Source: Planctomycetota bacterium (GTDB taxonomy: Bacteria > Planctomycetota > Planctomycetia > Pirellulales > Pirellulaceae). Taken from it: a stretch of DNA of 64,000 nt. The DNA lies in assembly GCA_026692845.1 (NCBI GenBank), contig JAPLNM010000106.1, forward strand, positions 38,150-102,149. The letters are read 5' to 3'. Positions within the stretch are counted from its first letter, which is position 1. Each line of letters starts with the position of its first letter. This document shows positions 18,299-27,056 of this stretch, piece after piece. Made by a program: the position numbers and the translations under genes. The notes below the pieces were generated by a model. The model was not told the origin of the DNA and did not search any database. It saw only the letters and a program-made list of their open reading frames with translations.

Positions 18299-19738
18299 AT
18301 GACTAGAAACACCCTTGGGGAAGCCCGAACCAAGATCATCGCAACCGTTGGCCCTGCATGCGAGGACGAAAAGATCCTTACGGAGCTTGTTCAACACGGA
18401 GTCGATGTGTTTCGGATCAACGCGGCCCATGGCAAGCAGGCCGATTTTGAGAGGATCCTTAATAAGATCAAATCCGTCCGCATCACGACTGGTTTTCCCG
18501 TCGCGGTGCTCTTGGATCTGGCAGGTCCAAAAATCCGACTCGGGCAATTGATCCAAGACCCCTTGGAGGTCGAGATCGGACAGGAGCTCTCGTTTGTGCG
18601 TGGCGAGAAGGCCAGCCAACCCGACGAGCTGACGAGCAACTATTCAAAGCTCATCGATGAGGTCAACACAGGCGATCGCGTGATGCTCGCCGACGGAACG
18701 ATCTCGCTCGATGTGATCGAAAAGACCAAAGAACGATTGCGATGCGTCGTGGCCGTTCGAGGGACGATCCGATCCAGGCAGGGGATCAATCTGCCGGGGG
18801 TGTCCTTGTCGGTCTCGTCGATGCGCCCCGAAGATGTCGAGAACGCCTTGTGGGCCGCTCGCAATGAAATCGATTTCATCAGCTTGTCATTTGCAAGATC
18901 CGCCCAAGACGTCGCGTCGCTGAAGAACCTTCTAGCATCGATGGATGCGCATGCGTTGGTGATTGCCAAGATCGAAAAACGCGAGGCCTTGGATTGCCTC
19001 GAAGAGATCGTCGATGCGGCCGATGGGGTCATGGTCGCCCGAGGCGATTTAGGTGTCGAAATCGATGTGGCCGAGACTCCGGTAGCTCAGAAACGGATCA
19101 TCCAGGTCTGCAAGGAGAAAATGAAACCGGTGATCGTCGCTACCCAGATGCTCGAAAGCATGCATCACAATCGACGACCCACCCGAGCAGAAGCCAGCGA
19201 CGTGGCCAACGCCATTCTCGACGGCGCCGATGCGTGCATGCTCAGCGGCGAGACGGCCATCGGCGATCATCCTGTCGTCGTCGTCGAGATGATGAACCGG
19301 ATCATGCTCAGCACCGAAACGATGCTCAAAAATGTCAGCGGGGATTCCAAGCCAAGGCTTTCGACCCACGTCCACCCGATCACCGCAGCCGTCACCTACA
19401 ACGCGGCCAACATTGCAGAAGCGATCCAGGCCAAACTCGTCGTCGTGGCGACCCGCACCGGCGGAACGGCTTGGGTCAAAGCCAAGCAACGCAACTACAT
19501 TCCGACGTTGGGAGTAAGCGATTCGGAGCCTACCCTCAGGCGCATGTGCTTGTTCTGGGGGATCATGCCCCACCAAGTCGCCCAGCTCGATAGCCCCGAA
19601 TCTCTGGTCGCCGATGTGACCAAATGGGGCAAATCGACCGGGGTCCTAACGGCCGGCGACAGGGTGGTCTTTGTCACCGGAACTGGATTGCTCAATCAAT
19701 CCCACAACTTGGTCTTCGTTAACGAAGTCCCCAAATAA
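18299..19738 (+). CDS. pyk: Pyruvate kinase, apparently of the K+-independent type
   Basis: A 479-aa enzyme converting phosphoenolpyruvate and ADP to pyruvate and ATP. It shows TKIIATVGPAC at the N-terminus, VMVARGDLGVEI with the Mg2+-binding residues, VIVATQMLESM, NAILDGADACMLSGETAIG, and a C-terminal regulatory-fold domain from about 350. In the K+ site, the usual DTKGPEIR reads DLAGPKIR and the usual NxSHG reads NAAHG. The Lys in place of Glu and Leu in place of Thr are the substitutions known from K+-independent pyruvate kinases. It is monocistronic with 195 bases upstream in which no clear promoter was seen. Confidence 0.95.
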   Translation: MTRNTLGEARTKIIATVGPACEDEKILTELVQHGVDVFRINAAHGKQADFERILNKIKSVRITTGFPVAVLLDLAGPKIRLGQLIQDPLEVEIGQELSFVRGEKASQPDELTSNYSKLIDEVNTGDRVMLADGTISLDVIEKTKERLRCVVAVRGTIRSRQGINLPGVSLSVSSMRPEDVENALWAARNEIDFISLSFARSAQDVASLKNLLASMDAHALVIAKIEKREALDCLEEIVDAADGVMVARGDLGVEIDVAETPVAQKRIIQVCKEKMKPVIVATQMLESMHHNRRPTRAEASDVANAILDGADACMLSGETAIGDHPVVVVEMMNRIMLSTETMLKNVSGDSKPRLSTHVHPITAAVTYNAANIAEAIQAKLVVVATRTGGTAWVKAKQRNYIPTLGVSDSEPTLRRMCLFWGIMPHQVAQLDSPESLVADVTKWGKSTGVLTAGDRVVFVTGTGLLNQSHNLVFVNEVPK

Positions 19739-19840
19739 GACGCATGCAGGCAACGCGTTTTTCCCGACGCGACGCCAACGGCTCGACTTCTGGAATAATT
19801 TACACAAGTATTTCTCGGTTGCAGCGAATAGAATAGGAGT

Positions 19841-22156
19841 ATGACTCAGCCAACTCGCCCTTCGTTCATCGCAGCACTTTGGATCTTCCTTTCATTCACG
19901 GCGATGCTCCTAGCCCAGGGGATCGGACAGACTGCTTTTGGGTGTACCCCAGAAGTTCAAGAGCCAGAAGTTCAAGAGCAAAACGGGCAAGAGCAAAACG
20001 GGCAAGCGCAAAACGGGCCGCAAGCTGCCCAAGCGAAACTCGAACCGGCTCGGGGGGCGACTCTGATCCGCGTTCCACTGCCCTTGACGGCCGATGCCGA
20101 CGAGAGGATTCTCGCGTCGCTCGAATCGGTTGCGATGCGCAGCGACGCAAACCAGCGACCGGTGATCATTCTGGAATTTGTCCCTGCATCGGTCCCATCA
20201 GGGTCCTTATCACCCGACGCGCAAGGAGGGCTCGATAAGCTTGGTGAGTCCAAGAGCATCGGTCAAGGAACCTCGTTTGAAAAGGCGTTGTCCGTGTCGC
20301 GGTGGCTCAGTGGACCGAAAGGGAATCGGGTCAAGAGCGTCGGGTACATCGCATCGAATCTTCGTGGGCATGCGGTTTTGATCGCCCTTGCGTGCGAAGA
20401 ACTCGTGATGCTGCCGGATTCGGAGATTGGAAAATCCGGAATCGATGAGGCACAAGTCGAGCCGACGCTCGAGCAAGCCTACTTGGACATCGCGGCTCGG
20501 CGCGGCATGTTCCCCGCATCGGCCATCCGATCGATGCTCGACCCAAGCCAATCGCTCGTGCAGTTGGATCTCGAAGGAGGGGGGGTTGAGTTCACAACCC
20601 TTCCGGACCTGGAATCCAAACCTCGCGAGCAAGGTGCATGGCGGGAGCGGCAATTGGTCCCGGCCAACCAAATGGCTTCGTTCAGTGGGCAAGAGTTGCG
20701 TCAACGCCGCTGGATCTCAAGTGTCGTCAACCAGCGCGAGCTTTTGCCCGTGGCTTTGAAGCTCACTGGCCCGATCCAGGAGAAGCCTTTGTTTACGCTC
20801 CCTCGCAAGCCGGTTTATTTGAAACTCAGCGGGGTTTTGCATCGACGTATGGTCAACCGCACCCTGCGCGCTATCGACGATGCGGTCAACAACCAAAAAG
20901 CTGACTTGGTATTGATCCAACTCGACAGCCCGGGCGGAAACCTCGACGACTCGATTCGCTTGGCCTATCGGCTCGCCGAAATCCCATCGGACAAAGCCGA
21001 GGTCGTGGTCTTTGTCAGCAAGCATGCGCGTGGCGATGCGGCTTTGATCGCCATGGCCGCCGATGCGATCTACATGGCTCCTGACGCGGTCCTCGGGACC
21101 GGGGGCGAGGCGAGTATCGATGCTGCGGCGATCGAAAAGCGCAAGGACAACTTCCTGGAGCTCGCACGGCTCAAATCCCGAACTCCCGGAGACCTCGTCG
21201 GCTTGGTTCGTCCCGATGCGATCGTCAATGATTTCCTGGCCGCCGACGGACGCCGAATGCGAACCGTTCCAACTTGGATAATCGACGATCCTCAGCAACC
21301 CCTTTGGGCAAAAGGCCAAACGGTCGACTACAGCAAAGGCATCGAGACCGACCGAGCCATTGCGATGGGACTTGCATCGGATCGAGCCAATGATCTCGAT
21401 AGCGTCGCGAAGATCTTTGGCGTCGGTGAATTGCCCATGGAGAAGCAGACGAGTCGGATCGATCAGGCCATCGAGTGGCTCGCTTCGCAACGCTGGCTAG
21501 CGTATGTCTGTTTCCTTGTGGGGCTTGTTTGCCTCAGCGCCGAGTTGAGCACACCAGGGGTGGGCGTCCCGGGGCTGATCGCGCTGGTGTGCTTCCTGAT
21601 CTTCTTTTGGATGAACATGTTCCAAGGCACCATCGAGTGGTTGGAAATCCTGTTGATTGTCGCAGGCATCGGTTGTTTGCTCACCGAGATATTCCTGCTG
21701 CCTGGGTTTGGTATTTTTGGAGTCGCAGGCTTGGTCATGCTCGCCGCGGGCCTGCTGCTGGCCGGTCAATCATTTACCATCCCGACGAATCGTTATCAGT
21801 TAGAAAAAGTGGTCCAAGGGCTAGGGCAAATGGGGCTCGGAGTGATTGTGCTGCTGGGTGCCTTGGTGGTATTCCACAAGCAGTTGGCGAAATTGCCCAT
21901 GGTTCGCTGGTTTGCGCTTGAACAGCCCCTCGGGGATAAATTTGTTGTAGCCATGGATCGCCTTGAGGAGGATCGGCAGATGCTCAAGGGACGTTATGGG
22001 ACCACCATGACCCGCTGCAACCCGCACGGCAAAGCCATCTTAGGAGACGTCGTCGTCGATGTGGTCTCCAAGGTCGGCTGGATCGATGAAGATATGCCCA
22101 TCGAGGTCGTCGATATCAAAGACAATCAGGTCTTGGTCCGACGTCGAAGAATCTAA
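19841..22156 (+). CDS. NfeD-family membrane protein with two ClpP-like domains lacking Ser
   Basis: A 771-aa membrane protein. After a signal and a short Glu/Gln repeat (EVQEPEVQE, QEQNGQ) come two ClpP/SppA-like domains. The first (about 65-210) contains LRGHAVLIALACEELVM and the second (about 320-450) contains QLDSPGGNLDDSIRLA and ARGDAALIAMAADAIYMAP. In active relatives the helix start after the first strand carries the catalytic Ser (for example SGAAL or ASAGT); neither copy here has it. A membrane region follows with the NfeD signature GVGVPGLIALVCFLIFF and EIFLLPGFGIFGVAGLV. The C-terminus is an NfeD OB-like barrel. NfeD proteins act in membrane quality control with stomatin partners, but no stomatin gene is adjacent. 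Confidence 0.8.
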   Translation: MTQPTRPSFIAALWIFLSFTAMLLAQGIGQTAFGCTPEVQEPEVQEQNGQEQNGQAQNGPQAAQAKLEPARGATLIRVPLPLTADADERILASLESVAMRSDANQRPVIILEFVPASVPSGSLSPDAQGGLDKLGESKSIGQGTSFEKALSVSRWLSGPKGNRVKSVGYIASNLRGHAVLIALACEELVMLPDSEIGKSGIDEAQVEPTLEQAYLDIAARRGMFPASAIRSMLDPSQSLVQLDLEGGGVEFTTLPDLESKPREQGAWRERQLVPANQMASFSGQELRQRRWISSVVNQRELLPVALKLTGPIQEKPLFTLPRKPVYLKLSGVLHRRMVNRTLRAIDDAVNNQKADLVLIQLDSPGGNLDDSIRLAYRLAEIPSDKAEVVVFVSKHARGDAALIAMAADAIYMAPDAVLGTGGEASIDAAAIEKRKDNFLELARLKSRTPGDLVGLVRPDAIVNDFLAADGRRMRTVPTWIIDDPQQPLWAKGQTVDYSKGIETDRAIAMGLASDRANDLDSVAKIFGVGELPMEKQTSRIDQAIEWLASQRWLAYVCFLVGLVCLSAELSTPGVGVPGLIALVCFLIFFWMNMFQGTIEWLEILLIVAGIGCLLTEIFLLPGFGIFGVAGLVMLAAGLLLAGQSFTIPTNRYQLEKVVQGLGQMGLGVIVLLGALVVFHKQLAKLPMVRWFALEQPLGDKFVVAMDRLEEDRQMLKGRYGTTMTRCNPHGKAILGDVVVDVVSKVGWIDEDMPIEVVDIKDNQVLVRRRRI

Positions 22157-22315
22157 GGGGCCTGATCTAGGCGGCGAATTTAGGCAAGACCCCCAGTGGA
22201 TTTTGTCTTTTTGGACACGTGCGATATTGCTCGTGCGCTCCTGTTGGTACGATACTCTCTGGAAATATATACACCTTGGGATGCGGCCGCGGGCCCTAGA
22301 TCGCTGATCCGACTT

Positions 22316-23494
22316 ATGAACGCACAATTCTTAGACTTTCTCGCCAATGCCAACGAGTCGATGCGGCAAGCGGGAACCTTCAAACACGAACGCGTCATCG
22401 ACTCGGCGCAAGGGACCTTGGTCACCCTGGCCGATGGCAAGGAGTATCTGAACCTGTGCGCCAATAACTATCTGGGGCTAGCCCAGCACCCATCGGTCGT
22501 CCAAGCCGCCGACGAGGCCCTTGCTCGATGGGGATATGGGATGGCCTCGGTCCGCTTCATCTGCGGAACGCAAACCATCCACAAACAGCTCGAAAAACAG
22601 CTCAGCGAATTCCTGGGATTCGAAGACACGATCCTGTACAACTCCTGTTGGGATGCCAACGGCGGGCTATTCGAAACGATCCTCGGACCCGAAGATGCCA
22701 TCATCTCCGACGAGCTCAACCATGCGAGCATCATCGACGGGGTGCGATTGTGTAAAGCGCAACGCTTTCGTTACAAGAACAATTCGATCGACGACCTGAA
22801 GGCGAAACTCCAGGAGGCCAAGTCCGCCCGATTTCGCTTGATCGCCACCGACGGGGTCTTCTCCATGGACGGAACCATCGCGGATCTTGCATCGGTATGC
22901 GAACTGGCCGACGCGTACGACGCGATGGTCATGGTCGACGACTCGCACGCAGTGGGTTTTGTCGGTCCCAAAGGGCGAGGGTCCCACGAGCACTGTGGCG
23001 TGATGGACCGGATCGACATCATGACAGGAACGCTCGGCAAAGCGTTAGGGGGAGCCAGCGGTGGCTATACCTCGGGCAATGCCCAGATGGTCGAACTGCT
23101 GCGTCAGCGTTCTCGCACCTACCTTTTCTCCAATACGATCGCTCCCCCGGTCGTCGCCGGTGCGATCCGCGCGCTGGAACTTCTCCAAGAATCGACCGAT
23201 CTGAGGGACCGATTGGAATCCAACACCGAGTTTTTCCGGACCGAAATGCTGCGTCGAGGACTTCATATCCTCCCGGGCGTTCATCCCATCGTGCCGGTCA
23301 TGATCGGTGATGCATCTTTGGCCGGCAAAGTGGCACAAGCGATGTTGGCCGAAGGCATTTACGTGATCGGGTTCTCTTATCCAGTGGTTCCGCAAGGAAA
23401 GGCCCGTATCCGTACGCAAGTCTCCGCGGCGCATAGCACCGACCAACTCGCCCACGCAGCGGCCGCTTTCGAACGATCCATCCAATCGGCTTAG
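22316..23494 (+). CDS. kbl: 2-amino-3-ketobutyrate CoA ligase (glycine C-acetyltransferase)
   Basis: A 392-aa PLP enzyme of the alpha-oxoamine synthase family that converts 2-amino-3-ketobutyrate and CoA to glycine and acetyl-CoA. Family motifs are [41 protein letters not shown] and the PLP lysine in [15 protein letters not shown]. The ATG at 22316 ([14 protein letters not shown]) matches the usual Kbl start; the extra 40 residues in the longer reading are not family-like. No threonine dehydrogenase gene is next to it. The uracil-DNA glycosylase gene starts 16 bases downstream. Confidence 0.93.
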   Translation: MNAQFLDFLANANESMRQAGTFKHERVIDSAQGTLVTLADGKEYLNLCANNYLGLAQHPSVVQAADEALARWGYGMASVRFICGTQTIHKQLEKQLSEFLGFEDTILYNSCWDANGGLFETILGPEDAIISDELNHASIIDGVRLCKAQRFRYKNNSIDDLKAKLQEAKSARFRLIATDGVFSMDGTIADLASVCELADAYDAMVMVDDSHAVGFVGPKGRGSHEHCGVMDRIDIMTGTLGKALGGASGGYTSGNAQMVELLRQRSRTYLFSNTIAPPVVAGAIRALELLQESTDLRDRLESNTEFFRTEMLRRGLHILPGVHPIVPVMIGDASLAGKVAQAMLAEGIYVIGFSYPVVPQGKARIRTQVSAAHSTDQLAHAAAAFERSIQSA

Positions 23495-23510
23495 ACTCTT
23501 TAGGTGCGAC

Positions 23511-24479
23511 ATGGATTCCGACCAATGGAAACTCGCTAGTTTGCAAACCCTCGAGCATCTCGAAAGGCTCGGGGTCAGGCATTTACCGAAACCCAATGCC
23601 AACCTCAAGCAGATCCTTGCCGATTGGCTTGAGGTGACCCCCAATGGGTCCAGGGCCGCTCCGATAGCTAATGCCCCGGCCACTAGTACTCCGGCAGCCA
23701 GTACTCCGGCAGCCAGTACTCCGGCAGCCAGTGCGTCGCGGCCGCAAGCCTCCGGGCAATTGCCCCAAAACCCAAACCAGAAATCGAACCCGAATCCGAA
23801 CCCGCCAGCCGTTAGCCCTCAGATGCTAGGCACGCCGGCGGCTCGGGGCGTTATCAAACCGGCCGGACCACCCGTCGAATCGCCTTGGACGACCCCAGCC
23901 CTAAGCGTTCAGGAACGCACCGAGGCCTTGGGTGAATTGAAGCTCAAGGTCCAGGCATGCCGTTTGTGCAAAGACCTTGTTTGCCATCGTCGCCAGACGG
24001 TCTTTGGGGCAGGGCCTGTGACGACACGTTTTGTCATGATTGGCGAGGCGCCTGGTACAGAGGAGGATCGGCTCGGGGAACCTTTTGTCGGGCCCGCTGG
24101 AGAGTTGCTCGATAAGATCCTGGGGGCGACGGGAATACCGCGAGAGCAGGTTTACATTTTCAATACGCTCAAGTGTAGGCCACCGAACAACCGGGTCCCT
24201 ACCGACATCGAGTTAGACAACTGCCGTCCTTACTTTGAGGCACAGCTAGAGATCCTTCAGCCCGAATACATCATCTGTTGGGGAGCCACGGCGGTACGGG
24301 CGGTGCTTCAGACCACCGAATCGATCGGTAGATTGCGAGGCCGTTTTCACTGGTATAAAAAGGCCAAGGTGGTTGTTACTTACCATCCCACGTACTTGCT
24401 CAGAGCGCCCGAGGCCAAGAAGCTCACATGGGAGGACATGCAGATGCTTATGCGCGAACTTGGGACGCTAAAAGCTTGA
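23511..24479 (+). CDS. udg: Family 4 uracil-DNA glycosylase
   Basis: A 322-aa DNA repair enzyme that removes uracil from DNA. The catalytic domain (about 140-320) shows VMIGEAPGTEEDRLGEPFVG, FNTLKCRPPNNRVPTD and YHPTYLLRAP. Fe-S cysteines of the type 4 enzymes are visible in CRLCKDLVC, LKCRPP and NCRPYF. The N-terminal 130 residues are a Pro/Ala/Ser/Asn-rich linker with an in-frame 15-bp tandem repeat, longer than in most family members. An AGGTG site lies seven bases before the ATG. The 3' end overlaps the convergent minus-strand gene by 32 bases. Confidence 0.9.
   Translation: MDSDQWKLASLQTLEHLERLGVRHLPKPNANLKQILADWLEVTPNGSRAAPIANAPATSTPAASTPAASTPAASASRPQASGQLPQNPNQKSNPNPNPPAVSPQMLGTPAARGVIKPAGPPVESPWTTPALSVQERTEALGELKLKVQACRLCKDLVCHRRQTVFGAGPVTTRFVMIGEAPGTEEDRLGEPFVGPAGELLDKILGATGIPREQVYIFNTLKCRPPNNRVPTDIELDNCRPYFEAQLEILQPEYIICWGATAVRAVLQTTESIGRLRGRFHWYKKAKVVVTYHPTYLLRAPEAKKLTWEDMQMLMRELGTLKA
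23685..23729. repeat. In-frame 15-bp tandem repeat in the uracil-DNA glycosylase gene
   Basis: Three exact copies of AGTACTCCGGCAGCC (23685-23699, 23700-23714, 23715-23729), encoding repeated Ser-Thr-Pro-Ala-Ala in the linker before the catalytic domain. The exact identity suggests recent slippage. Confidence 0.85.
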
Positions 24480-26226
24480 GCCTTTCGACGCAGTCAGCCT
24501 GGGGGAACAGCAGCATCGAGTACTCACGTGAGAATAGGCCGTGCGATTCATTCGCTCGCCGCAGGACGGCTTGGTACCGAGCTTGATGCTCTTGGAAGAT
24601 CGGTTCGATCGCCTGACGAATACGAGCCTTGAGCTCGACCATGCGTCGATGCCACTGTTTCTTGGAGCCCTTGGGAGGAATAGCAGCGAGCAACGCAGCG
24701 TGCTCTTGGGCTAAGCTTTTCGCGCGGGGATCTTCTAAAATCAGGAAGGATTCGGGCGAGGACCTCAGCGATCGGGCTTGATCGGTCAGTTCGGCGACCT
24801 GTACGTCGAGTTCTTCGACCGATCGTCGCAATTGTTTTGGCAATGGCAGATGGAGCGTCGCGGTTGCGATCGCGTAGGATGGGGGGGCGATCCCGAGAAA
24901 GTCTCGAATGATTTGGTCGGTCAAGCGGTCGTAGATACCGCCTCCGATTCCGTGAACGAATCCATCGGCCAGGAAGCATCTTAGGAACAGCGTCGTCATC
25001 AAGGCTCGGGGTCTGAGACATATTTCTTGGGAGGGATTCCGTTCGATAACGGATTTCAACCCACCCTGTTGCGCGGGGGCTTGGACGGTCCAAGCAAACT
25101 CGGTTGGGCGCGCCCCTGAGGCCAGTTCCCACCCAGTTCTATGGGAGCGAACCCACATCCGATTCCGACCCGCATCGCTGGTTTGGTACAACCAGAACGG
25201 GAGCTCGACCCAATCACCGGACTTGCCCAGTGCCGCGACGGGTTGTCCTGGGTTGGTGATCTGTTCTCGCAAGCGGTAGTCGTTTAGGGCATCGTTGTAG
25301 GTTTCGTGCAGCGCATCGGCGTGCTTGAGGCAATGCTCGACGAAATCGAACCAAGCTTGCGTCTGGCAGATACGGCTCATGGGGATATCGATATTTCGAA
25401 GACCGTTTTGAAATTCGATTCGATGACGAGCTTGGGACAAGGCGATCGCCGCGTCGCACGACGGACTTAGGCTATCGACGATTTGAAAGTAGCTACGTGC
25501 CAGAGGGGTCGGTAAGCCTAACGATTCGGCAGATAATTCTATTTGGCGAACAAACGTTTCGATGCGATCTGGTGCGATGCGATGATGGTGCCAAGGCTTC
25601 GGTGCAGTGCTTTTGGATCCGGGCTTTTGAAGCGGCAGTTCGCAGGGGCTGAAAACAAGGTGTTGGGAATCACGAGCAGGCCGCCGGGGGATCTTGATCG
25701 AGAGCGATTTGGGCAAATCATGGTCGATGATCACATGCAGGCCGACCGCTTTGGAACCTTGGGTTTGGAGTTCTTTGCAGGTCGCATCGATCAGAAAGTT
25801 CTTGTACCAGACCCCTGGGTGGAAGGGTTCGGGTTGGTGCCCACCGACGATCCAGAGCATTTGGTCATCGATTTTTGGATCGATCGCAGGGCCTATCGAG
25901 GCATCGGCGGCCAGAGAGGCATCGGCGGCCAGAGAGGCATCGGCGGCCAGAGAGGCATCGGTGGCCAGATACGAGCGTGCGTAGAGGGAAGCGACCAAGG
26001 CGACTTGGTGGCGAGCTTGCTTGCGGAGCCGGAGTATCCAGGTAGGATTTTGGACCGAAATCGCTCGGCGGTGATTGGCCAGTACTTGGGCACCGAGCTG
26101 ATGGTGCTCTGGGATGCACAGATCTTGGTTATCGCTTCGAGGCGAGCGGATCGGCGTTGAGGGGGGCTCAGTCAGGCGGGTCACCGCAGCGACCGGATGG
26201 GTCACGAGCAGCACTCGATACCGCAA
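24448..26226 (-). CDS. BshC-like protein (putative cysteine-adding enzyme family)
   Basis: A 592-aa protein of unknown function. Several blocks resemble BshC, the last enzyme of bacillithiol synthesis: IVGGHQPEPFHPGVWYKNF where BshC has its GGQQ motif, followed by VGLHVIIDHD where BshC has the xxEDHD motif; ICLRPRALMTTLFLRCFLADG and GIGGGIYDRLTDQII plus GIAPPS, resembling the BshC RPLMQ...GPGE.xYW...MPP block; and a C-terminal coiled coil. The His in place of Gln and the overall divergence mean the activity could differ. Residues about 92-115 are an 18-bp in-frame repeat (ASLAAD). It overlaps the upstream glycosyltransferase gene by 25 bases. The start is uncertain because no other Met occurs before about residue 117. 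Confidence 0.5.
   Translation of the reverse strand: MRYRVLLVTHPVAAVTRLTEPPSTPIRSPRSDNQDLCIPEHHQLGAQVLANHRRAISVQNPTWILRLRKQARHQVALVASLYARSYLATDASLAADASLAADASLAADASIGPAIDPKIDDQMLWIVGGHQPEPFHPGVWYKNFLIDATCKELQTQGSKAVGLHVIIDHDLPKSLSIKIPRRPARDSQHLVFSPCELPLQKPGSKSTAPKPWHHHRIAPDRIETFVRQIELSAESLGLPTPLARSYFQIVDSLSPSCDAAIALSQARHRIEFQNGLRNIDIPMSRICQTQAWFDFVEHCLKHADALHETYNDALNDYRLREQITNPGQPVAALGKSGDWVELPFWLYQTSDAGRNRMWVRSHRTGWELASGARPTEFAWTVQAPAQQGGLKSVIERNPSQEICLRPRALMTTLFLRCFLADGFVHGIGGGIYDRLTDQIIRDFLGIAPPSYAIATATLHLPLPKQLRRSVEELDVQVAELTDQARSLRSSPESFLILEDPRAKSLAQEHAALLAAIPPKGSKKQWHRRMVELKARIRQAIEPIFQEHQARYQAVLRRANESHGLFSREYSMLLFPQADCVERLKLLASQVRA
25898..25969. repeat. In-frame 18-bp tandem repeat in the BshC-like gene
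   Basis: Four copies of GAGGCATCGGCGGCCAGA; the last has one change. They encode repeated Ala-Ser-Leu-Ala-Ala-Asp. The absence of spacers and the coding frame argue against a CRISPR array. Confidence 0.9.
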
Positions 26227-26960
26227 CCTGCGGGAAACAGAGACGGTAGTTTCCAGCCGCGGGCTTGCATGGCTTGAATGCTTTCATCGATGACGGCGTT
26301 GTAGTGTTTGAGGCGGACTCCACCATCGTCCAAAGCGCCGCCGAAGGAGCGGGCAAGGTCCAGGTAGATCAGTGGGACGGGGATTTCTTCGATTCTCAAG
26401 CCGAGCATTGCGGCTTGGGCCCAGAGTTCCAGCGGCATGGCGTAACCATCGACGGTGATTCGCAGTTGTTCCAGGGCCGATACTCGATAGGCTTTGAATC
26501 CGCAGAACGCATCGGTGAGATTCCAGCCGAACAGGTCGTTGACCCGTTTGGTGATGGTTCGGTTGATCAACAGCCGTTCTGGCGGAGGGGGTAGCGAATC
26601 ACCTTCGTGGACTTTCAGGTACCTGGATCCTGAGACGATGTCGAATTTTTGGCAAGCTTCGATAAACGAGGGGATTCGCTGAGGTTGGTGTTGGCCGTCG
26701 CAATCGAGAGTCACGAGGAATTCGTAGCCTTCTTCGATGGCGTAATTGAAAGCGGTTTTCAGAGCCGCACCGTAGCCTTGGTTTTTCGCGTGATGGACCA
26801 CGGCGATGTCTTGGCGACTTTTAAGCAGTTCGCTTGTCCCATCCTTGGACCCGTCATCGACGGCTAGGACGTCTGTCGCGTAGCGAAGCACTTCATCGAG
26901 CACGCCATCGACGTGCTTGACTTCGTTGTAAACCGGGATTGCGGCGAGCCATCGAGCCAT
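26202..26960 (-). CDS. Family 2 glycosyltransferase (DPM1/polyprenyl-phosphate type)
   Basis: A 252-aa GT-A enzyme that transfers a sugar from a nucleotide or lipid donor. It shows AAIPVYNE at the N-terminus, VLAVDDGSKDGTSELL, KNQGYGAALKTAF, the DxD-like motif TLDCDGQHQPQRI and DIVSGSRYL. The last 80 residues lack membrane helices, so it is the soluble single-domain type. It is upstream of the BshC-like gene and overlaps it by 25 bases, so the products may act in one pathway. Confidence 0.88.
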   Translation of the reverse strand: MARWLAAIPVYNEVKHVDGVLDEVLRYATDVLAVDDGSKDGTSELLKSRQDIAVVHHAKNQGYGAALKTAFNYAIEEGYEFLVTLDCDGQHQPQRIPSFIEACQKFDIVSGSRYLKVHEGDSLPPPPERLLINRTITKRVNDLFGWNLTDAFCGFKAYRVSALEQLRITVDGYAMPLELWAQAAMLGLRIEEIPVPLIYLDLARSFGGALDDGGVRLKHYNAVIDESIQAMQARGWKLPSLFPAGCGIECCS

Positions 26961-27056
26961 AGTGTAGACCGATCCAGTGGAGAAAGGATAATCGGTTGCA
27001 TTGTAGATGCCTGGAAACCTAGGTCAACAATTCGTCTGCCGGATCTGGCAGAACGC

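Noticed and set aside
25898..25969. Possible CRISPR array
   Set aside because: The units are adjacent without spacers and in frame with a coding sequence.
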